A DNA stretch of 59,491 nt from Bacillus sp. DNRA2 (GTDB lineage Bacteria > Bacillota > Bacilli > Bacillales > Cytobacillaceae). Location: positions 1 to 59,491 of the forward strand of contig NZ_JABAIT010000024.1 in assembly GCF_012843265.1 (NCBI RefSeq). Reading direction: 5' to 3'. A program made the translations under genes and the position numbers. This document shows, one piece after another, positions 56,096 through 59,491 of the stretch. The notes under the pieces are model-generated. The model was given only the letters and a program-made list of their open reading frames with translations, made no database searches and was not told the DNA's origin. Position 1 is the first letter of the stretch, and every line of letters begins with the position of its first letter.

Positions 56096-56330
56096 CGACA
56101 TGGACAAGGAGTAGTAATGTCAGTAAGCCTGTTTTAGAGAGTTGACGTTCGGTGCAAGTCAACCAGGCCCTCCATGAACTCGCCTTTGAGTCGCAGGTGT
56201 GAAAGACTAGTAGTGCCTGCCGTTTTCCGCGTTAAGGATGTATGAAGTGAGTGTGTATACACTAATGTGGGTGGTACCGCGGGAGATATAATCAGACCTC
56301 TCGTCCCTGTTTTGGGATGAGGGGTTTTTT
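56096..56330 (+). ncRNA. T-box leader of leuS (Leu specifier CUC)
   Basis: The specifier loop GAACTC (CTC at 56179-56181) matches tRNA-Leu. The T-box sequence GGGTGGTACCGCGG (56269-56282) is present, and the terminator stem CCTCTCGTCCC/GGGATGAGGGG plus seven T follows. Uncharged tRNA-Leu favours the antiterminator and raises leuS expression. Confidence 0.96.
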
Positions 56331-56393
56331 TGTAATTTTATACAGTAAGAAAAATAAAAAAACTATACATATAGAAATTAGGAGGAAAGACCG

Positions 56394-58808
56394 ATGAGCT
56401 TCAATCATCAGGAGATTGAAAAAAAATGGCAAACGTATTGGGAAAACAACAAAACGTTCCGAACAAGTGAAGAAAAAGGCAAACGCAAATTTTACGCGCT
56501 AGACATGTTCCCTTATCCATCAGGAGCAGGCTTGCACGTTGGACATCCAGAAGGCTATACAGCCACTGACATCCTATCAAGACTAAAGCGGATGCAAGGC
56601 TATAACGTCTTACATCCAATGGGCTGGGATGCGTTCGGTTTACCAGCTGAACAATATGCGCTCGATACAGGTAACGACCCAGCAGAATTCACTAAGCAAA
56701 ATATTGATAATTTCCGTCGCCAAATCAAGGCGCTAGGATTTTCCTATGACTGGGATCGTGAAGTGAATACGACTGACCCTAACTATTATAAATGGACACA
56801 ATGGATTTTCTTACAATTATATAAGCGTGGCTTAGCTTATATTGATGAGGTTGCCGTAAACTGGTGCCCAGCACTAGGAACCGTTTTAGCAAATGAAGAG
56901 GTCATTGACGGTAAGAGTGAGCGCGGTGGTCACCCAGTTGAACGTCGTCCAATGAAGCAATGGATGCTTCGTATTACTGCCTATGCCGACCGCCTTTTAG
57001 AAGATCTTGAAGAAGTAGATTGGCCAGAGAGCATTAAAGAAATGCAACGCAACTGGATCGGTCGTTCTGAAGGTGCGGAAGTAACTTTTGGTATTGCTGG
57101 TCATGAGAAAAACTTTACTGTGTTTACGACTCGCCCGGATACGTTATTTGGGGCAACTTACTGCGTCCTTGCTCCAGAGCATCCGTTAGTAAGTGAAATC
57201 ACAACAGTTGAGCAACGTGAAGCCGTTGAGGCTTATTTGGATAAAATTAAGAGCAAGAGCGACTTGGAACGTACTGACTTAGCAAAAGAAAAAACAGGCG
57301 TGTTTACTGGTGCTTATGCGGTTAACCCGGTGAATGATGCGAAAATGCCAATCTGGATTGCTGATTATGTGTTAATGAGCTATGGTAGCGGTGCGATTAT
57401 GGCCGTTCCGGCACACGATGAGCGCGACTATGAATTTGCAAAAGTATTTGAACTGCCAATTGTTGAAGTATTGGCTGGTGGTGATGTAACGAAAGAAGCG
57501 TTCACAGCTGATGGTCCGCACGTTAATTCCGGCTTTTTGGATGGAATGAACAAAGTTGACGGAATTACCGCAATGATTGCCTGGTTAGAGGAAAAAGAAA
57601 TTGGTACGAAAAAGGTAACTTACCGCTTACGTGACTGGTTATTCAGCCGTCAGCGTTATTGGGGTGAACCAATTCCAATTATTCACTGGGAAGATGGTAC
57701 GATGTCTGCTGTTGCGGAGGAAGAACTTCCGTTAGTTTTACCAAAAACAACCGAAATCAAGCCTTCTGGTACAGGAGAATCACCACTTGCCATTATCGAT
57801 GGATGGGTTAATGTGGTTGACCCAGAAACTGGCAAAAAAGGTCGTCGCGAAACGAACACCATGCCGCAGTGGGCTGGAAGCTGCTGGTATTACTTGCGCT
57901 ACATCGACCCAAATAACCAAGATGCATTAGCAGCTGCGGAAAAATTAAATGAATGGTTGCCAGTTGATATTTATATCGGTGGGGCAGAGCATGCCGTTCT
58001 TCATTTATTGTATGCTCGTTTCTGGCACAAATTCTTATATGATATCGGTGTCGTTCCAACGAAGGAACCATTCCAAAAGTTATTCAACCAAGGAATGATT
58101 CTCGGTGAAAATAATGAAAAAATGAGTAAATCAAAAGGCAACGTCGTCAATCCAGATGATATCGTAACAAGCCATGGTGCTGATACATTGCGTTTATACG
58201 AAATGTTCATGGGACCACTTGATGCGTCAATATCTTGGTCAACAAATGGTTTAGACGGCTCACGTCGTTTTCTAGATCGAATTTGGCGCTTATTCGTTGA
58301 AGATAACGGGGACTTAAGTTCTAAAATAGGCGACAGCGATGATGCAACATTAGAAAAGGTTTACCATCAAACTGTTAAGAAGGTAACTGAGGATTATGAA
58401 GGACTTCGTTTCAATACCGCGATTTCACAAATGATGGTATTCATTAATGAAGCCTACAAAGTGACCGTTTTACCGAAGCATTTTGCTGAAGGCTTTGTGA
58501 AAATGCTTGCACCAATTGCTCCACACGTTTCTGAGGAGCTATGGGAAAAGCTTGGTCACGAAGGTACCCTTTCATATGAAGCATGGCCTGCATATGATGA
58601 AGCGAAGCTAGTTGATGACGAAGTAGAAATCGTTGTCCAAATCAATGGTAAAGTAAAAACAAAACTATTTGTTCCGTCTGATGCATCTCGCGAGGCGCTT
58701 GAGCAAATCGCAATGGACGATGACAAGGTAAAAGAACAAATCGACGGAAAAACTGTTCGCAAGGTGATTGCCGTACCTGGCAAGCTCGTGAACATTGTTG
58801 CAAATTAA
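56394..58808 (+). CDS. leuS: leucyl-tRNA synthetase
   Basis: Class Ia synthetase. HIGH motif as HVGHPEG (about residue 48), KMSKSKGN (about residue 578), and an inserted editing domain with [12 protein letters not shown]. 804 aa, normal for bacilli. AGGAGG precedes the ATG. Controlled by the T-box. Confidence 0.98.
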   Translation: MSFNHQEIEKKWQTYWENNKTFRTSEEKGKRKFYALDMFPYPSGAGLHVGHPEGYTATDILSRLKRMQGYNVLHPMGWDAFGLPAEQYALDTGNDPAEFTKQNIDNFRRQIKALGFSYDWDREVNTTDPNYYKWTQWIFLQLYKRGLAYIDEVAVNWCPALGTVLANEEVIDGKSERGGHPVERRPMKQWMLRITAYADRLLEDLEEVDWPESIKEMQRNWIGRSEGAEVTFGIAGHEKNFTVFTTRPDTLFGATYCVLAPEHPLVSEITTVEQREAVEAYLDKIKSKSDLERTDLAKEKTGVFTGAYAVNPVNDAKMPIWIADYVLMSYGSGAIMAVPAHDERDYEFAKVFELPIVEVLAGGDVTKEAFTADGPHVNSGFLDGMNKVDGITAMIAWLEEKEIGTKKVTYRLRDWLFSRQRYWGEPIPIIHWEDGTMSAVAEEELPLVLPKTTEIKPSGTGESPLAIIDGWVNVVDPETGKKGRRETNTMPQWAGSCWYYLRYIDPNNQDALAAAEKLNEWLPVDIYIGGAEHAVLHLLYARFWHKFLYDIGVVPTKEPFQKLFNQGMILGENNEKMSKSKGNVVNPDDIVTSHGADTLRLYEMFMGPLDASISWSTNGLDGSRRFLDRIWRLFVEDNGDLSSKIGDSDDATLEKVYHQTVKKVTEDYEGLRFNTAISQMMVFINEAYKVTVLPKHFAEGFVKMLAPIAPHVSEELWEKLGHEGTLSYEAWPAYDEAKLVDDEVEIVVQINGKVKTKLFVPSDASREALEQIAMDDDKVKEQIDGKTVRKVIAVPGKLVNIVAN

Positions 58809-58906
58809 ATTTTAAGGGGTAACAGCCTTGGGCTGTGAAATGTCGAGGTGGGCGACCTTGTTTGTATGGTGAGGTCTCCCGCTTGATTGAAGAAAGGACG
58901 ATTGGG

Positions 58907-59215
58907 ATGGAAGGATTAAATCTTATTACACCTGAAGAGCTACAACAAAAGCTAGAAGCCGGCGAAAAATTAGAAATCGTTGATGTGCGTGAGGATGAAG
59001 AAGTTGCCCAAGGAATGATTCCTGGTGCAAAGCACATTAAGATGGGCGATGTCGCGATGAATCTCGATTATTTCGAGGACGACAAAGAGTATATTCTTGT
59101 GTGCCGCTCAAGCCGTCGCAGCGAGTCGGTTGGTTGGTTCCTGCATGACCATGGCGTTAAGGTTCGCAATATGGTCGGCGGAATGCTTGAGTGGAAAGGC
59201 GAGTTAATGTTTTAG
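58907..59215 (+). CDS. ytwF: rhodanese-like protein (YtwF)
   Basis: Single rhodanese domain, 102 aa, beginning MEGLNLITPEELQQKLE. Active-site Cys in VCRSSRRS (about residue 65), structural VDVREDEE. ATG 58907 follows AAAGGA by 8 bases; a longer frame from 58835 has no site. Transfers sulfane sulfur; partner unknown. Located after leuS as in B. subtilis. Confidence 0.88.
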   Translation: MEGLNLITPEELQQKLEAGEKLEIVDVREDEEVAQGMIPGAKHIKMGDVAMNLDYFEDDKEYILVCRSSRRSESVGWFLHDHGVKVRNMVGGMLEWKGELMF

Positions 59216-59231
59216 AGATTAATAGTGTTCG

Positions 59232-59267
59232 AATCCCGGTCCTAAGTGGTGGATCGGGATTTTTTCT
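59232..59267 (+). terminator. intrinsic terminator after ytwF
   Basis: Stem AATCCCG/CGGGATT, 16-base loop, six T residues. Confidence 0.85.
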
Positions 59268-59332
59268 GTTTGGAGAAGGGCGAGGGAGGGGGTGTAAGGG
59301 CGCGTGATTGTGTGTCGATTATTGTCGAAAAG

Positions 59333-59390
59333 CGGATAAAAGCTTAAAAACGTCGGATAAACACCACAAAACGTCGGATAAACACCAAAA
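59333..59390. repeat. short tandem repeat, 21-bp period
   Basis: CGTCGGATAAACACCA at 59351 and 59372, with a related AGCGGATAAA at 59331. 21 bp is about two helical turns. Confidence 0.65.
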
Positions 59391-59414
59391 ATCATTTTAG
59401 CCCCTTAACTGATT

Positions 59415-59491
59415 TGGACACCTAAATTTAGTAGGAGTACAATTTAGTTAAGAGGAGGAGTCCACTATGAGTAAGAGAAGAAATAGTGTGA
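59415..59491 (+). mobile_element. left end of a probable IS3-type insertion sequence (partial)
   Basis: TGGACACCTAAATTTAGTAG resembles IS3-group termini. It is followed by GAGGAGGAG and an ATG at 59467 opening MSKRRNSV, like the first transposase frame of such elements. Everything else lies outside the window. Confidence 0.5.
59467..59491 (+). CDS. transposase orfA, N-terminal 8 codons (partial)
   Basis: MSKRRNSV with GAGGAGGAG just upstream; runs off the right edge. Basic start typical of IS3-family OrfA proteins. Too short for a firm family call. Confidence 0.4.

Overview
This window looks like a chromosomal segment of a low-GC, endospore-forming member of the Bacillaceae. The evidence is strong GGAGG-type ribosome binding sites, TTG/GTG starts, an S-box and a T-box, and gene order that I recall as matching the Bacillus subtilis trnB - glg - men - ytiB/luxS/dps - ytkD/ytl - ytmAB - pckA/metK/asnB - ytoA/ytpAB/ytqAB - leuS segment. 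A nitrite-ammonification (nrf) locus, several dispersed intergenic repeat families and an RHS gene interrupt this core and would fit a soil Bacillus/Neobacillus-type species. The species call is inference.

Layout. 1-1926: tail of a 5S rRNA gene and a 21-gene tRNA cluster in trnB order, ended by an intrinsic terminator. 2050-2510: tandem array with a 52-bp period. 3024-11006: glycogen operon glgBCDAP. 11074-20211: menaquinone genes, with menA divergent from menF-menD-menH-menB, then another 52-bp array, then menE-menC. 20276-25672: small housekeeping genes (DUF1540 protein, Zur-controlled zinc-binding lipoprotein, beta carbonic anhydrase, yidD, luxS, ytzI-like, dps, nudix hydrolase ytkD). 25775-28374: ABC importer ytlA-ytlC-ytlD on the minus strand. 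28820-29890: ytmA, ytmB. 30028-35848: a large RHS/YD-repeat gene broken by a one-base frameshift, with a short variable C-terminal domain and a small two-helix membrane protein just downstream (toxin/immunity-like layout), then a decayed RHS fragment. 36177-46398: pckA, S-box and metK, asnB, gamma-carbonic-anhydrase-like ytoA, ytpA-ytpB (lysophospholipase and sesquarterpene synthase), ytqB/mnmM, ytqA. 46457-47440: two 130-bp repeats flanking two small genes. 47472-54520: an apparent anaerobic locus led by a perfect Fnr palindrome, encoding an exported unknown protein, a CcmF/NrfE-like heme lyase, a CcmH/NrfF-like protein, two CcmI-like fragments, a ResA/CcmG thioredoxin, and the tetraheme/pentaheme nitrite reductase pair NrfH-NrfA. 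54757-59215: yttB-like MFS transporter, T-box and leuS, rhodanese ytwF. The right edge enters what looks like an IS3-type insertion sequence.

How the genes work together. glgCD makes ADP-glucose, glgA polymerises it, glgB branches it and glgP mobilises it. menFDHBEC plus menA convert chorismate to demethylmenaquinone, and the menaquinol pool is the electron donor expected for NrfH-NrfA when nitrite is reduced to ammonium without oxygen. The most interesting parts are the nrf locus, with a pared-down System I-type (CcmF/CcmH/CcmI-like) maturation module in a Gram-positive, and the RHS gene with its putative immunity partner and downstream remnant. The intergenic repeats also deserve attention: several unrelated arrays share a period near 50-52 bp, and the 130-bp palindromic family occurs both full-length and in miniature.
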